This document shows, one piece after another, positions 1-8,765 of a stretch of 64,000 nt of DNA. How positions within the stretch are numbered: the stretch's first letter is position 1; the number at the start of each line of letters is the position of its first letter. The stretch is from Bacillus sp. Cs-700. Its GTDB lineage: Bacteria > Bacillota > Bacilli > Bacillales > Guptibacillaceae. The translations under genes and the position numbers were made by a program. The stretch spans positions 1,488,001-1,552,000 of the forward strand of contig NZ_CP041063.1 of NCBI RefSeq assembly GCF_011082085.1, in the 5' to 3' direction. The notes below the pieces were generated by a model. It ran no database searches. It was not told the DNA's origin and saw only the letters and a list, made by a program, of their open reading frames with translations.

Positions 1-707
1 GCAGATAAACCTCTCTTAAGTAGTACTGGCTTATCAACAGAACCTGCTGCTTTAAGCAATTCAAAGTTCTGCATATTACGTGCTCCAATTTGAATAACAT
101 CAACGTACTTTACTGCTGTTTCAATATCTGCTGGATTAACGATTTCACTGACAACTGCAAGATCGTACTCATCAGCAACTTGCTTAAGAATCTTCAACCC
201 TTCTTCACCAAGTCCCTGGAAATCGTATGGTGATGTACGTGGCTTGAAAGCACCTCCACGAAGCATTTTAAATCCTTGCTTCTTAACAGCTTTTGCCACT
301 TCTGCAACTTGCTCGTAGCTTTCAACAGCACACGGTCCTGAAATAAGGACTTGCCCGCCGTCTCCAACTTTTTCGCCTCTAATATCAATTACGGTGTTAT
401 CCGGCTGGCGTTTTCTTGAAACTAACAGTGCTTTACGGTGATCATCTTCTTGTAGCTCAAGGCTTGCCTTAAAAATTTCCTTAAAAATATGCTGAAGAGT
501 GGAATTATCGAACGGCCCACCATTTTTCTCCGTAAGCTTATCAAGCATCTTACGCTCTCGAACAGGGTCAAAACGATTAATCCCCTGCGCTTTCTTTACT
601 CTACCTATCTCTTTCGCCACTTCAGCACGCTCATTAATTAAATCAAGCAACTGTAGGTTAATCTCGTCTAATTTCTCTCTCAACTCATCAATTTGGATAT
701 TAGCCAT
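1..707 (-). CDS. aroA: Bifunctional chorismate mutase / DAHP synthase (partial)
   Basis: First committed enzyme of aromatic amino acid synthesis, joining phosphoenolpyruvate and erythrose 4-phosphate into DAHP. The visible N-terminal 235 residues begin with an AroQ-type chorismate mutase domain (roughly residues 1-90, starting [17 protein letters not shown]), then enter the DAHP synthase barrel with the motifs ISGPCAVES and [16 protein letters not shown]. In Bacillus AroA the mutase domain acts as a feedback sensor for chorismate and prephenate. The ATG at 707 follows a strong AGGAGTGGAG site. The gene runs off the left edge, so the C-terminus is not visible. It lies next to ytxJHG, as in B. 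subtilis. Identification is firm; the missing part cannot be judged. Confidence 0.95.
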   Translation of the reverse strand, partial: MANIQIDELREKLDEINLQLLDLINERAEVAKEIGRVKKAQGINRFDPVRERKMLDKLTEKNGGPFDNSTLQHIFKEIFKASLELQEDDHRKALLVSRKRQPDNTVIDIRGEKVGDGGQVLISGPCAVESYEQVAEVAKAVKKQGFKMLRGGAFKPRTSPYDFQGLGEEGLKILKQVADEYDLAVVSEIVNPADIETAVKYVDVIQIGARNMQNFELLKAAGSVDKPVLLKRGLS

Positions 708-826
708 AATATCTCCACTCCTATCTGTTTAAGTGATTAGGGTTATTATATACGATGAAAAATAAAATGTCACTACTTTTCTTTTAATTCTTAAACGCTT
801 TTAAGCATTAAACCATGTTAGTAAAA

Positions 827-856
827 AAATAAACGGCTTCATGAGGCCGTTTATTT
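827..856 (-). terminator. Terminator after ytxJ
   Basis: A stem with the arms AAATAAACGGCTTC and its near-perfect complement overlaps the ytxJ stop codon. It is followed on the minus strand by a run of seven T residues. Confidence 0.75.
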
Positions 857-1186
857 TAGAAATTGCTTTGCAGCATCGGTCAAAGAAGTATAAGTAATTC
901 TCCAATGGGAGTCATTCCAAACCACTTCGTCTCCATTAAATACAAGCGCTTGAGGTGACTGATGCTTCACTCCGAACGTATCCGCAATTTCCGTCGATAA
1001 TGGGCGTGATTCTTGCACATTTAAATAGTATACTTCTTCCGCCACGTCCTCAGCGAACTTTTCAAATTCTTCAAATGCTTGAGCACTTATAGGACAAGTC
1101 GTACTATTTTTAAATACTATAAATTGTGAACGATCCTCTTTAACCCGCTTAAAATCATCAGATGTTGTTAGTTTTGTAATTGCCAT
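851..1186 (-). CDS. ytxJ: Monothiol bacilliredoxin YtxJ
   Basis: Thioredoxin-fold protein of 111 residues. A single cysteine at about residue 31 lies in the motif TCPIS, typical of the YtxJ/BrxC family, which reduces mixed disulfides between proteins and bacillithiol in the cytoplasm. An upstream in-frame start exists at 1204, but its codons contain the ribosome binding site (AAAGGAGAG), so the ATG at 1186 is the better start. The gene follows ytxG and ytxH, in the order of the B. subtilis ytxGHJ stress operon. A hairpin between ytxH and ytxJ (1236-1282) means that part of the transcription may stop before ytxJ. The family role is from knowledge; the motif is seen directly. Confidence 0.88.
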   Translation of the reverse strand: MAITKLTTSDDFKRVKEDRSQFIVFKNSTTCPISAQAFEEFEKFAEDVAEEVYYLNVQESRPLSTEIADTFGVKHQSPQALVFNGDEVVWNDSHWRITYTSLTDAAKQFLK

Positions 1187-1235
1187 TAAACTCTCTCCTT
1201 TCAAATAGATATAGTTACATTATAAAGAATTCGTT

Positions 1236-1282
1236 ACAAAATGAAAAAGAAGAAGCTTAGTGCTTCTTCTTTTTCATTTTGT
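1236..1282 (-). terminator. Long perfect hairpin between ytxH and ytxJ
   Basis: A perfect 21-bp stem (arm core GAAAAAGAAGAAGC) with a 5-nt loop lies just after ytxH. The stem is A/T-rich and has no clear T run beyond it, so it may be a weak terminator or an RNA-processing site that lowers ytxJ expression relative to ytxG and ytxH. Confidence 0.6.
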
Positions 1283-1291
1283 TATTTTCAC

Positions 1292-1708
1292 TTATGGCTT
1301 CGTAGGATTTTCCATTGAAGCTGGTTCTTCTTCAGAAAAGTGATCATTAAGATCCTGCTGGAAGCTCTCTACATCTGCATCTGCCTGTGTATGAAGTGCT
1401 TCGTTTTCTTCAGATTCAAGATTACGATCTTTAATCTTTGAAACGATGTTATTTGACTGATCAGAAACCTGCTTGTAAATCGTTGAAGATTTCTCTTTAG
1501 CGCGATTAGCAAAGTCTGTGCTACGCTCTACTGCAGAGTCACGGAATTGTGACGTTTTTTCTTTAACTGCTCCTGCTTGTTGGTTAAGATCACTTCTAAG
1601 CTCTTTACCAGATTTAGGCGCTGAAAGTAGTGCTGCAGCAGCCCCTACAATTCCACCGATTAGTGAACCAATGATAAAATCTTTTGTGTTAATGTTGTTG
1701 TCAGACAT
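1292..1708 (-). CDS. ytxH: YtxH-family stress protein
   Basis: A 138-residue protein. Its N-terminus has one glycine/alanine-rich hydrophobic segment (about residues 10-30, GSLIGGIVGAAAALLSAPKSG), the hallmark of the YtxH domain. A long hydrophilic, charged and probably helical tail follows, ending in an acidic glutamine/glutamate-rich stretch. It is thus probably a membrane-anchored protein facing the cytoplasm. In B. subtilis the homologue belongs to the general stress regulon, but its biochemical role is unknown. It starts at an ATG with AGGAGGTAATT in front, 12 nt after ytxG, so the two are co-transcribed. Confidence 0.85.
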   Translation of the reverse strand: MSDNNINTKDFIIGSLIGGIVGAAAALLSAPKSGKELRSDLNQQAGAVKEKTSQFRDSAVERSTDFANRAKEKSSTIYKQVSDQSNNIVSKIKDRNLESEENEALHTQADADVESFQQDLNDHFSEEEPASMENPTKP

Positions 1709-1720
1709 TTAAATTACCTC

Positions 1721-2164
1721 CTATGATTTTGAATCAACATATTGATCAGTTGCTTTCTTTTTCACTTGCCATTTTTGCCAAATTTGCATAGCAGCATTTC
1801 CCCACTGAACCACTTTTGTAACCTGCTCAGATTGGCGTTCTGCTTCATCAGTAACTTTACCGGTAATATTTTTTAAAGAATGATTCATTTTTCCAAGTGA
1901 TGTTCCAACTTCTTTCACTTGCACAAAGACCGTGTCCAGAGCTTCAGATTTACCCTGAATATCCTCTGCAAGTAAATTTGTCTTATGTAGCAGTGCTGTG
2001 GTTTCGGTTGTTAAACCATTCATTTGTTTTTCAAGACTATCAAGTGTTTTTGCTGTGTTACTCAGCGTATCTTTCAAAGATTTTAACGTTTGTGCTACGA
2101 AATAAACTAAAACTGCAAATGCAATCGCAATAATAGCAACGCTTAAGTAAAGAATAATCTCCAT
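1721..2164 (-). CDS. ytxG: DUF948 family protein YtxG
   Basis: A 147-residue protein with one N-terminal transmembrane helix (about residues 4-26). A long helical, probably coiled-coil region rich in leucine, threonine and lysine heptads follows. This is the layout of the DUF948 family, found beside ytxH in many Bacillaceae. A scaffold or stress-response role at the membrane is plausible, but no activity is known. It is the first gene of the ytxG-ytxH-ytxJ group. I looked for a clear SigB-type promoter in the roughly 200 bp upstream and found only a weak GGGTAG-like element. Confidence 0.83.
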   Translation of the reverse strand: MEIILYLSVAIIAIAFAVLVYFVAQTLKSLKDTLSNTAKTLDSLEKQMNGLTTETTALLHKTNLLAEDIQGKSEALDTVFVQVKEVGTSLGKMNHSLKNITGKVTDEAERQSEQVTKVVQWGNAAMQIWQKWQVKKKATDQYVDSKS

Positions 2165-2370
2165 GTACTGGCACCTCCCTTTTCTCTATCTGTTCCCTTC
2201 ATTTGTCTTTAGTAAACTCAAGTTTGTCATTTCACATATGAATGAAAAATGAGTCTACTTTACTACCCTACACCATAATAAATTCGTTACAAATCTCATT
2301 ATTCCTTTTTTATTTTTTTTTATAACACAATCTCCTTGATCGATTAAGCAAATTCGTGTATTTATGCAAA

Positions 2371-2400
2371 AAAAGAGAAGGCATAAGAGCCTTCTCTTTT
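2371..2400 (-). terminator. Terminator after murC
   Basis: A perfect 12-bp stem (AAAAGAGAAGGC) with a 6-nt loop overlaps the murC stop codon. Its A-rich 5' side on the plus strand supplies the T tract for the leftward transcript. Confidence 0.85.
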
Positions 2401-3703
2401 AGATAGAAGCTTTTTCTGTTTCATAGGCTGCTTGATACTTTTGAATATCGCCAGCTCCCATGAAAAGAAGGACGCCACTTTCGTGGTCATTTAATTGCTG
2501 AATGGATTCTTCTGAAATCATATGCGCATTTGGAATTTTCTCAATCAGCTGATCAATCGATAATTGACCCGCATCTTCTCGTGCTGATCCGAAGATATCG
2601 CATAAATAAACAACGTCTGCTTCTTTTAAAACATCAGCGAATTCATTTAAAAACGTTTTTGTTCTCGTAAAAGTATGAGGCTGGAAAATGGCCACAACTT
2701 CACGGTTCGGGTATTTCTGATGAGCAGATTCAATTGTCGCTTTAATTTCAGTTGGATGATGAGCATAATCGTCAATGAGTACCTGACCATCGACTAGCTT
2801 TTCAGTAAATCTCCGCTTAACACCTTTGAAATTTGCTAGCTGAGCTGCCACGGCATCCCCAGAAAGGTTTTCATAGTGACAGAGAGCTACTACAGATAAA
2901 GCATTTAATACATTGTGTTTGCCAAACATTGGAATCTGGAACGTACGATAAAAATCATCACGAACATGAACGTCAAAGGTAGTACCGTTCTCATCTATTT
3001 TAATATTTGTCGCTTGAAAATCATTCTGATCATCAAAGCCATAGAAGACAACTGGCACTTTTGTTTGAATCTGCTGCAGGTAAGAATCATCACCATATGC
3101 AATAATGCCTTTCTTTACAAGCATAGCCATTTCTTGAAATGCCGAAAAAACATCATCCACATCTGTAAAATAATCTGGATGGTCAAAATCAATATTCGTC
3201 ATAATTGCATAATCAGGTTGATATGATAAGAAGTGACGACGGTATTCACATGCTTCAAAAACAAAATATTGGCTATCTTTCACGCCGCTACCAGTGCCAT
3301 CTCCGATAAGGTACGATGTTGGTTCTGCTGCTCCAACAACGTGAGATAACAAACCAGTTGTTGATGTCTTACCATGAGAACCTGTTACAGCAATACTAGT
3401 GAACTTTTGAATAAAGTCGCCAAGGAATTTATGGTAACGATAGACAGGAAGATTCATTTCTCTCGCTCGCACTAACTCTTCATGTTGATCATCAAAAGCA
3501 TTACCAGCAATAATCGTCATGTTCTCTTTAATGTTTTCTTCTCCAAATGGAAGAATAGTAATCCCTTTTTGCTCTAAAGCCTCCTGTGTAAAGAATCTCT
3601 TCTCTACGTCTGAACCCTGTACACTGTATCCAATGTCGCTAAGGATTTGTGCAAGAGCGCTCATCCCGGATCCCTTAATGCCAACAAAGTGATATATAGT
3701 CAT
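2399..3703 (-). CDS. murC: UDP-N-acetylmuramate--L-alanine ligase
   Basis: Adds L-alanine to UDP-MurNAc with ATP, the first amino acid of the peptidoglycan stem peptide. The 434 residues match the usual family length. Visible Mur-ligase features are the N-terminal Rossmann signature [14 protein letters not shown] (residues 5-18), the ATP-binding loop [11 protein letters not shown] near residue 110, and the [10 protein letters not shown] motif near residue 315. It starts at an ATG. Its place between sftA and ytxG follows B. subtilis, except that a nicotinate phosphoribosyltransferase has been inserted upstream. It has its own terminator and roughly 195 bp of upstream space, so it is probably transcribed by itself. 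Confidence 0.97.
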   Translation of the reverse strand: MTIYHFVGIKGSGMSALAQILSDIGYSVQGSDVEKRFFTQEALEQKGITILPFGEENIKENMTIIAGNAFDDQHEELVRAREMNLPVYRYHKFLGDFIQKFTSIAVTGSHGKTSTTGLLSHVVGAAEPTSYLIGDGTGSGVKDSQYFVFEACEYRRHFLSYQPDYAIMTNIDFDHPDYFTDVDDVFSAFQEMAMLVKKGIIAYGDDSYLQQIQTKVPVVFYGFDDQNDFQATNIKIDENGTTFDVHVRDDFYRTFQIPMFGKHNVLNALSVVALCHYENLSGDAVAAQLANFKGVKRRFTEKLVDGQVLIDDYAHHPTEIKATIESAHQKYPNREVVAIFQPHTFTRTKTFLNEFADVLKEADVVYLCDIFGSAREDAGQLSIDQLIEKIPNAHMISEESIQQLNDHESGVLLFMGAGDIQKYQAAYETEKASI

Positions 3704-3862
3704 TTCAGAACCTCCACACTTTCATTTCTTCTCCGCTTAACCTTTTTTTAGTATATGATGGTATTACAAGTATGCGCTGCATTTCTTTTCAATACTACAT
3801 TATAGCAGAAATAGATACAGGTCTACAATGAATTTCATGAAACTAAATTGGTACTACGGGCG

Positions 3863-3889
3863 CAAAAAAGACAGGATTTTGTTCCTGTC
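3863..3889 (-). terminator. Terminator after the nicotinate phosphoribosyltransferase
   Basis: A stem GACAGGA/TCCTGTC with a 6-nt loop lies just past the stop codon. On the minus strand it is followed by TTTTTT. Confidence 0.8.
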
Positions 3890-3898
3890 TCATATTGC

Positions 3899-4996
3899 TT
3901 ATTCAACACGCTCTAAACGTGGATTATGTCGATATTTTCTACCAGCTTTCGCTTCGGGTTCCTCATCAAGAATAACATTATCTCCAGTAAACCCAATATC
4001 CACTTTAAGCAAACTACTACCTACACCATAAATATCAACAGGGACATTCTGAGATTCGAACGTTCTGATTCTTTCTTCAGTAAATCCTCCGCTAACAACA
4101 ATTTTGACATGATTAAACCCTTCATGATCAAGTGCTTCTCTTAGTGCAAAGATTAATTCAGCATTTACCCCTCTTGGATCAAATGTTCCTAAAACGTCAG
4201 GGTTTCTCCAGAAATACTGATCAACCATTGTACGGGAAGTATCGACTCGAACACCTTTTAATGTTTCACCAAATTCCCTTGCTACTTTTAATGAGTCTGT
4301 GATGACATCATTGTTGTAATCTACCAGCGCAATTAATTCATCTTCAGGATATTTCGCATAGTATGCTTTCGAAGCTTCAACAACATCACCTTTGAACAGT
4401 TGAATAAGGGCATGCGGCATTGTCCCCATACCTCTTTTACCCCACCATTCATTCATTGCATGAGTTGCCTGAGCAGTGGAACCGCCAATATGGGATGCGT
4501 ATCCATCACCAGCTTGTTGCGTATAGTGGTCATCACGATCACCCATAAAAATAACTGGTTTTTGGATCCCCGATGATCGAGCCGCTTTTACTACATGATA
4601 AACATTCGTCGCTACTGATGTTCTTCTGCCCAGAATACCATCAATAATTCCTTCTAGGAAACCAAAGTTTTGATAAGGTCCTTTAATTTTCAATACCGTT
4701 TCAAACGGAGAAATTTTATCTCCATCTTTAAGAGAATCAATTTCAAGAGAATCAGGATCCTTTGCAAATGTTTTAATCAGAGCAATTGCTTCATCTGAAC
4801 CACAAAGAACGGCATCGTGCTTTTGAAAAAACTGCATCGTCACAATATTATCTGGTTTAAACTCTTCCACAATTTCGCATGTTTTAAGAAAGTAAACTGC
4901 GGAAAACCAGCCCTCACCTACGCGTTCATCAAATTTAAACGTGCGGTTTGTAAGTCGATTTATTTTCCCTTGCATTTTAAGTTCAATTTCTTTCAT
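3899..4996 (-). CDS. Nicotinate phosphoribosyltransferase
   Basis: Converts nicotinate and PRPP to nicotinate mononucleotide in the NAD salvage (Preiss-Handler) pathway. The 365-residue protein carries family motifs: HxIGGSTAQATHAM around residue 165, VDYNNDV near 225, GVRVDTSRTM near 250 and the phosphate-binding VVSGGFTEERI near 303. It is shorter than the roughly 490-residue PncB (YueK) type of B. subtilis and belongs to the compact class. It starts at an ATG with GGAG upstream and has its own terminator, so it is a single-gene unit. In B. subtilis sftA and murC are neighbours here, so this gene is an insertion relative to that order. A quinolinate phosphoribosyltransferase activity is less likely. 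Confidence 0.88.
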   Translation of the reverse strand: MKEIELKMQGKINRLTNRTFKFDERVGEGWFSAVYFLKTCEIVEEFKPDNIVTMQFFQKHDAVLCGSDEAIALIKTFAKDPDSLEIDSLKDGDKISPFETVLKIKGPYQNFGFLEGIIDGILGRRTSVATNVYHVVKAARSSGIQKPVIFMGDRDDHYTQQAGDGYASHIGGSTAQATHAMNEWWGKRGMGTMPHALIQLFKGDVVEASKAYYAKYPEDELIALVDYNNDVITDSLKVAREFGETLKGVRVDTSRTMVDQYFWRNPDVLGTFDPRGVNAELIFALREALDHEGFNHVKIVVSGGFTEERIRTFESQNVPVDIYGVGSSLLKVDIGFTGDNVILDEEPEAKAGRKYRHNPRLERVE

Positions 4997-5125
4997 AATG
5001 GGGCTCCTTCAAGTAGTTTCGTCATTCGAATGTGAGCTCTCTATGTTCAACCATTCACTTATCTGACTATAATTTAACATTAGCTTAACACTATTTATCA
5101 TATAGAACCAGACTACATAAAACAA

Positions 5126-5159
5126 GTAAAAAAGATACGCACTAGACGTGCATATCTTT
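5126..5159 (-). terminator. Terminator after sftA
   Basis: A stem AAAAGATA-x-GCAC pairs with GTGC-x-TATCTTTT around a short loop, overlapping the sftA stop codon. A/T-rich flanks give a T run for leftward transcription. Confidence 0.7.
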
Positions 5160-7934
5160 TGAGAATGCTTCTTCAAAATCAGCTTTACTCATTAAAATAC
5201 TTCGTGGCTTACTTCCCATTGCTTCAGAAACCAACCCGCGCTCTTCCATCATCTCAATGAGTCTTGCTGCGCGGTTGAATCCAATTCTAAAACGACGCTG
5301 CAGAGCAGAAGATGAAGCTTGACCTTGTTCAAGTGCCCACATACATGCCTCCTCAAACAAATCATCCTCTTGATCATCATACTGCTGTTTTTTCATTAAA
5401 TCTTCTTTCTTAATTAAGTAGTTAGGCTTCCGTTGTTTTCGTACAAAAGAAGTCACTCGCTCAATTTCTTCATCTGATACAAAGTTCCCTTGCAAACGGA
5501 CAGGTTTTGATGAGCCGTTCTCTAGACAAAGCATGTCGCCTTTTCCAAGTAGCTTCTCCGCCCCACTCGTATCTAGAATGGTTCTTGAATCAATCTGAGA
5601 TGATACTGAGAAAGCAATTCGAGTTGGAATGTTTGCTTTTATCAGCCCAGTAATAACATCAACTGATGGCCTTTGGGTTGCAACTAGTAGATGAATTCCA
5701 CAAGCTCTTGCCTTTTGAGCAATACGACAAATGGCATCTTCTACATCCTGCGGGGATACCATCATTAAATCAGCTAGTTCATCGATTACGATAACGATGT
5801 ATGGAAGTTTGTGCTGAGGCTCACCGTGGTTAATCGCACGCTCGTTGTAGCGCTTTATGTCACGAACACCTGCAGCAGCAAATTTCTCATATCGCTCTTC
5901 CATTTCATCGACTGCCCACTTCAGTGCAGTGGTCGCTTCTTTTACGTCATTAATGACTGGAGTAACCAGATGTGGAAGACCGTTATATGGTGCAAGCTCA
6001 ACCATCTTTGGATCAATTAGCATCATTTTTACATCATTAGGATTTGCTTTAAGTAACAAACTAACTAATATAGAGTTGATACATACACTTTTACCTGATC
6101 CTGTGGCCCCCGCAATAAGACCATGTGGCATTTTCTGTATGTCAGTTATTTTTGCTTCCCCAGCAATATCAAATCCAAGTGCAGCATTTAATAAAGAACC
6201 TTCCGTTTGAAAAGCCCCGCTTCGCACAATTTCTCGAATAAAGACAGGCTTACTCGTAGGATTTGGAACTTCAATTCCAATGGCATTTTTCCCAGGAATA
6301 GGTGCCTCCATCCGGATGTCTCGCGCAGCTAGACTAAGTTTAATATCATCACTTAAATTCGTAATTTTGTTCACCTTAACACCAGGACTTGGCTGAACTT
6401 CAAAACGAGTAACCGTTGGTCCCATCGTCGCTCCAACAACTTTTGCCTGAACGTTAAAATTGGCAAGCGTTGATTCTAATAACTCCCGCTGTTCTTCAAG
6501 CCACTGATCATCACTACCTTCATTTCGTGGAGGAATATCTAGAAGCGATATCGGAGGAAGTTTATAATCAGCACCTGTAACGGGCTTTTTCGTTACATGA
6601 CGACGATCGTTCGCTAACATCATCACATTATAAGGCACCTGAGGTTTAGGACGACTTTCCTCTTGTCGATCTTGTTTATGAGGTTGTTCTTTAACAGACA
6701 TAGTTGCATCCAACGTCTCTTGTTTCTGTTCCACTTCTTGTTCTGACCTACCATCATTACTCTGCGACAACACTTCCTGATGTTCTGAGACATTGTTTTC
6801 AGGTACTTGTTCTTCCTCGAAGGCTGGCTCCTTCAGGCTTACCATTTCTTCATCATTTCCCTGAGCATCTTCATTCGTACCAGATTGTTTGAAACTAGTA
6901 GAGTCATCCGCTTCTAAGACTTCATTTTCAGATCCACTTAGGGTAGGTTCTTCATTGATTTCTTCATTGATTTCTTCATTGATTTCTTCATTGATCTCTT
7001 CATTGATCTCTTCATTGATCACAGATTCAATTACTTCATCTTGTTCATTTACTGTTTCGTTTACCTTTGAAGCGTCTTCGTGAATGCGGGAACTCTCTTC
7101 ACCGTCACTCATTAGAAACTCATCGTGGATTAGGTTCTCCTCTTCCATCTCCTGATCGTTAGATTTATCACTTTGTACTCCAAAACCTGTTTTTTTCTCT
7201 TCTTCTTGTATAACCGTCTCCTGCTGATCAATAGGCGTTTTTTCTACTGATGCTAACGCTTCGTTCATTTGAGGAGATTCTTGATCACTGTGCGCGTTTT
7301 CTAAGAGAGAGACCGTACTCTCCTCTTCAGTTAAAGAAAAAGGCACTGGTTCTTGGATAAGTTTGTCGATCACATCACTTTTGTCAAGAGACGTATATCG
7401 CGGATTAGGCTTCGACTTCTTGGCTGCATCCTCCATTTTTTCAGCAACGGGGCGTTTACTAAACCCATAAATTGGCGAAGGAATTTCGGATGGTTTAAAA
7501 TTGACGCCCGAAAATTTCTTATTAGCTACTGGCTCCGCTTTATCCGAAACACCATCTCTCACTACTTTCCTTGCATTACCTTCTTTTTTGGACGGGGCTA
7601 ACTTCTCATTCTTTTTTTCTGGCCTAGTCCTATTTGAGATCCCCTGCTCTTTTTTCGGATAATTCGACTCTTTTCTATCCTCTTTTTTTGTTTGGTTATT
7701 TGACTGATCAGGAATTAATGGAAAACGGAAATTTCCCTCTCTCGGATATTGATGAACAATTCTAGCTTCATTTTTTCGATTCGCACTCTCCATCCGCCCG
7801 ATGGAATGTTTTCGATCCGTACGTTCTTTTAAAGATTTCGTTTCTTTTACCTCAGTATCTCTTCGTCCAGTCTCCTCTTCCTCTTCAATATCAAATAGTT
7901 TACTCCATACTTTCTTAAACCAATTATTATCCAA
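5142..7934 (-). CDS. sftA: DNA translocase SftA (FtsK/SpoIIIE family)
   Basis: Septum-associated ATP-driven DNA pump that clears chromosome arms from the closing division septum. The 930 residues comprise a roughly 430-residue low-complexity, highly acidic linker without membrane helices (distinguishing it from SpoIIIE), then the FtsK motor with Walker A GATGSGKSVC near residue 608, Walker B IVIVIDELAD, and a C-terminal gamma winged-helix domain (ALQRRFRIGFNRAARLIEMME). The start is a TTG at 7934 preceded by AAAGGTGAT; no upstream ATG fits. The linker holds a perfect 4-residue repeat, EINE, about six times. Family length varies mostly through this linker. Confidence 0.93.
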   Translation of the reverse strand: MDNNWFKKVWSKLFDIEEEEETGRRDTEVKETKSLKERTDRKHSIGRMESANRKNEARIVHQYPREGNFRFPLIPDQSNNQTKKEDRKESNYPKKEQGISNRTRPEKKNEKLAPSKKEGNARKVVRDGVSDKAEPVANKKFSGVNFKPSEIPSPIYGFSKRPVAEKMEDAAKKSKPNPRYTSLDKSDVIDKLIQEPVPFSLTEEESTVSLLENAHSDQESPQMNEALASVEKTPIDQQETVIQEEEKKTGFGVQSDKSNDQEMEEENLIHDEFLMSDGEESSRIHEDASKVNETVNEQDEVIESVINEEINEEINEEINEEINEEINEEPTLSGSENEVLEADDSTSFKQSGTNEDAQGNDEEMVSLKEPAFEEEQVPENNVSEHQEVLSQSNDGRSEQEVEQKQETLDATMSVKEQPHKQDRQEESRPKPQVPYNVMMLANDRRHVTKKPVTGADYKLPPISLLDIPPRNEGSDDQWLEEQRELLESTLANFNVQAKVVGATMGPTVTRFEVQPSPGVKVNKITNLSDDIKLSLAARDIRMEAPIPGKNAIGIEVPNPTSKPVFIREIVRSGAFQTEGSLLNAALGFDIAGEAKITDIQKMPHGLIAGATGSGKSVCINSILVSLLLKANPNDVKMMLIDPKMVELAPYNGLPHLVTPVINDVKEATTALKWAVDEMEERYEKFAAAGVRDIKRYNERAINHGEPQHKLPYIVIVIDELADLMMVSPQDVEDAICRIAQKARACGIHLLVATQRPSVDVITGLIKANIPTRIAFSVSSQIDSRTILDTSGAEKLLGKGDMLCLENGSSKPVRLQGNFVSDEEIERVTSFVRKQRKPNYLIKKEDLMKKQQYDDQEDDLFEEACMWALEQGQASSSALQRRFRIGFNRAARLIEMMEERGLVSEAMGSKPRSILMSKADFEEAFSKDMHV
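6951..7022 (-). repeat. 12-bp tandem repeat in the sftA linker
   Basis: Six consecutive 12-bp units (plus-strand unit TTCATTGATTTC, varying to CTC in the last ones) encode repeated Glu-Ile-Asn-Glu in the acidic linker of SftA. The units keep the reading frame. Near-identity at the DNA level suggests recent expansion by slippage. Confidence 0.95.
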
Positions 7935-8107
7935 TTACAATCACCTTTTCTAATTAAGCCCTTTTAGATCGCGCTATTCTTCTATTTTATCGGAAAATCC
8001 CCTATCATTGTAAGGCTGTTTCTAAAATCTTTCGTAAAAAAAAGTGGTTCTTCGTCTAAAACTGTAAAAATAAGTTCAATATACCCTATACCCGATTTAG
8101 GCGAAAG

Positions 8108-8137
8108 AAAAAACCTACTAGAAAATTTTCTAGTAGG
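8108..8137 (-). terminator. Terminator after ytpR
   Basis: A 24-bp perfect palindrome (half CCTACTAGAAAA) overlaps the ytpR stop codon. On the minus strand it is followed by a T-rich run (TTTTTTC). Confidence 0.82.
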
Positions 8138-8738
8138 CTTTGAATGCAGAACCAACTTCATAATCGTCTGGAAGGATAAGAATCCCTTTTTCTTTCGGAG
8201 CATCTGGCAAATCAAGCTCTTTAGCAGAACAAATCATACCAGTTGATTCAATTCCACGTAAACTCGCATCTTTAATAATCATACCTGATGGCATCACAGC
8301 GCCAACTTTCGCTACAACGACCTTTTGGCCATGATCAACATTTGGAGCACCACAAACAATTTGAAGTTTCTCTTCTCCAACATTCACCTGACAAATATTC
8401 AATTTATCGGCATTTGGGTGTTTTTCCATTTCTTCTACATAGCCAACTACAAATTTAGGAGAAGGATCAAAGACGAGTTCATCTTGAAAACCACTCTCTT
8501 TAATGGCATGATTGACTGCTGTTACAAGCTCTTCACTTTCGTCTACAACACCATTGCTTGATAGCTCATGAATGGAAGAAAGATGAAAAATATTATAGCC
8601 TATTGTCTGGTTTGTTTCTTTACTATAGATTCGGGCTACATTGTCTTTACGCTCAACAGCCTTATCTTCTCTTTCCGTACTGCCTAAAGTAACAATTAAA
8701 GTATCTCCAACGCCTTCTTTATTGTAAAACATATTCAT
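8130..8738 (-). CDS. ytpR: tRNA-binding-domain protein YtpR
   Basis: A 202-residue cytoplasmic protein. It has an N-terminal DUF4479 region (MNMFYNKEGVGDTL), then a C-terminal EMAP/Arc1p-like tRNA-binding OB-fold of the kind found at the N-terminus of the bacterial PheT beta chain (motif KHPNADKLNICQVNVGEE, then IVCGAPNV). A role in binding tRNA or structured RNA is inferred from the fold; the true substrate is unknown. The longer frame begins with TTG at 8759, but the ATG at 8738 sits 9 nt after AGGAG and aligns with the family start. It follows ytpQ by 27 nt, forming a two-gene unit. Confidence 0.9.
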   Translation of the reverse strand: MNMFYNKEGVGDTLIVTLGSTEREDKAVERKDNVARIYSKETNQTIGYNIFHLSSIHELSSNGVVDESEELVTAVNHAIKESGFQDELVFDPSPKFVVGYVEEMEKHPNADKLNICQVNVGEEKLQIVCGAPNVDHGQKVVVAKVGAVMPSGMIIKDASLRGIESTGMICSAKELDLPDAPKEKGILILPDDYEVGSAFKAY

Positions 8739-8765
8739 TATCCTGTACTCCTTTTTCAACAGTGA

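Noticed and set aside
2180-2300. A SigB promoter in front of ytxG
   Set aside because: GGGTAG resembles the -10 box, but no GTTTAA-like -35 stands at the correct distance.
5857-6210. A 117-residue open frame on the plus strand inside sftA
   Set aside because: It is antisense to the conserved FtsK motor domain, has no start signals and its sequence is a mirror of a real gene.
7982-8215. A 77-residue frame upstream of sftA
   Set aside because: It overlaps the end of ytpR and its terminator palindrome, with no site at its start; an accidental frame.
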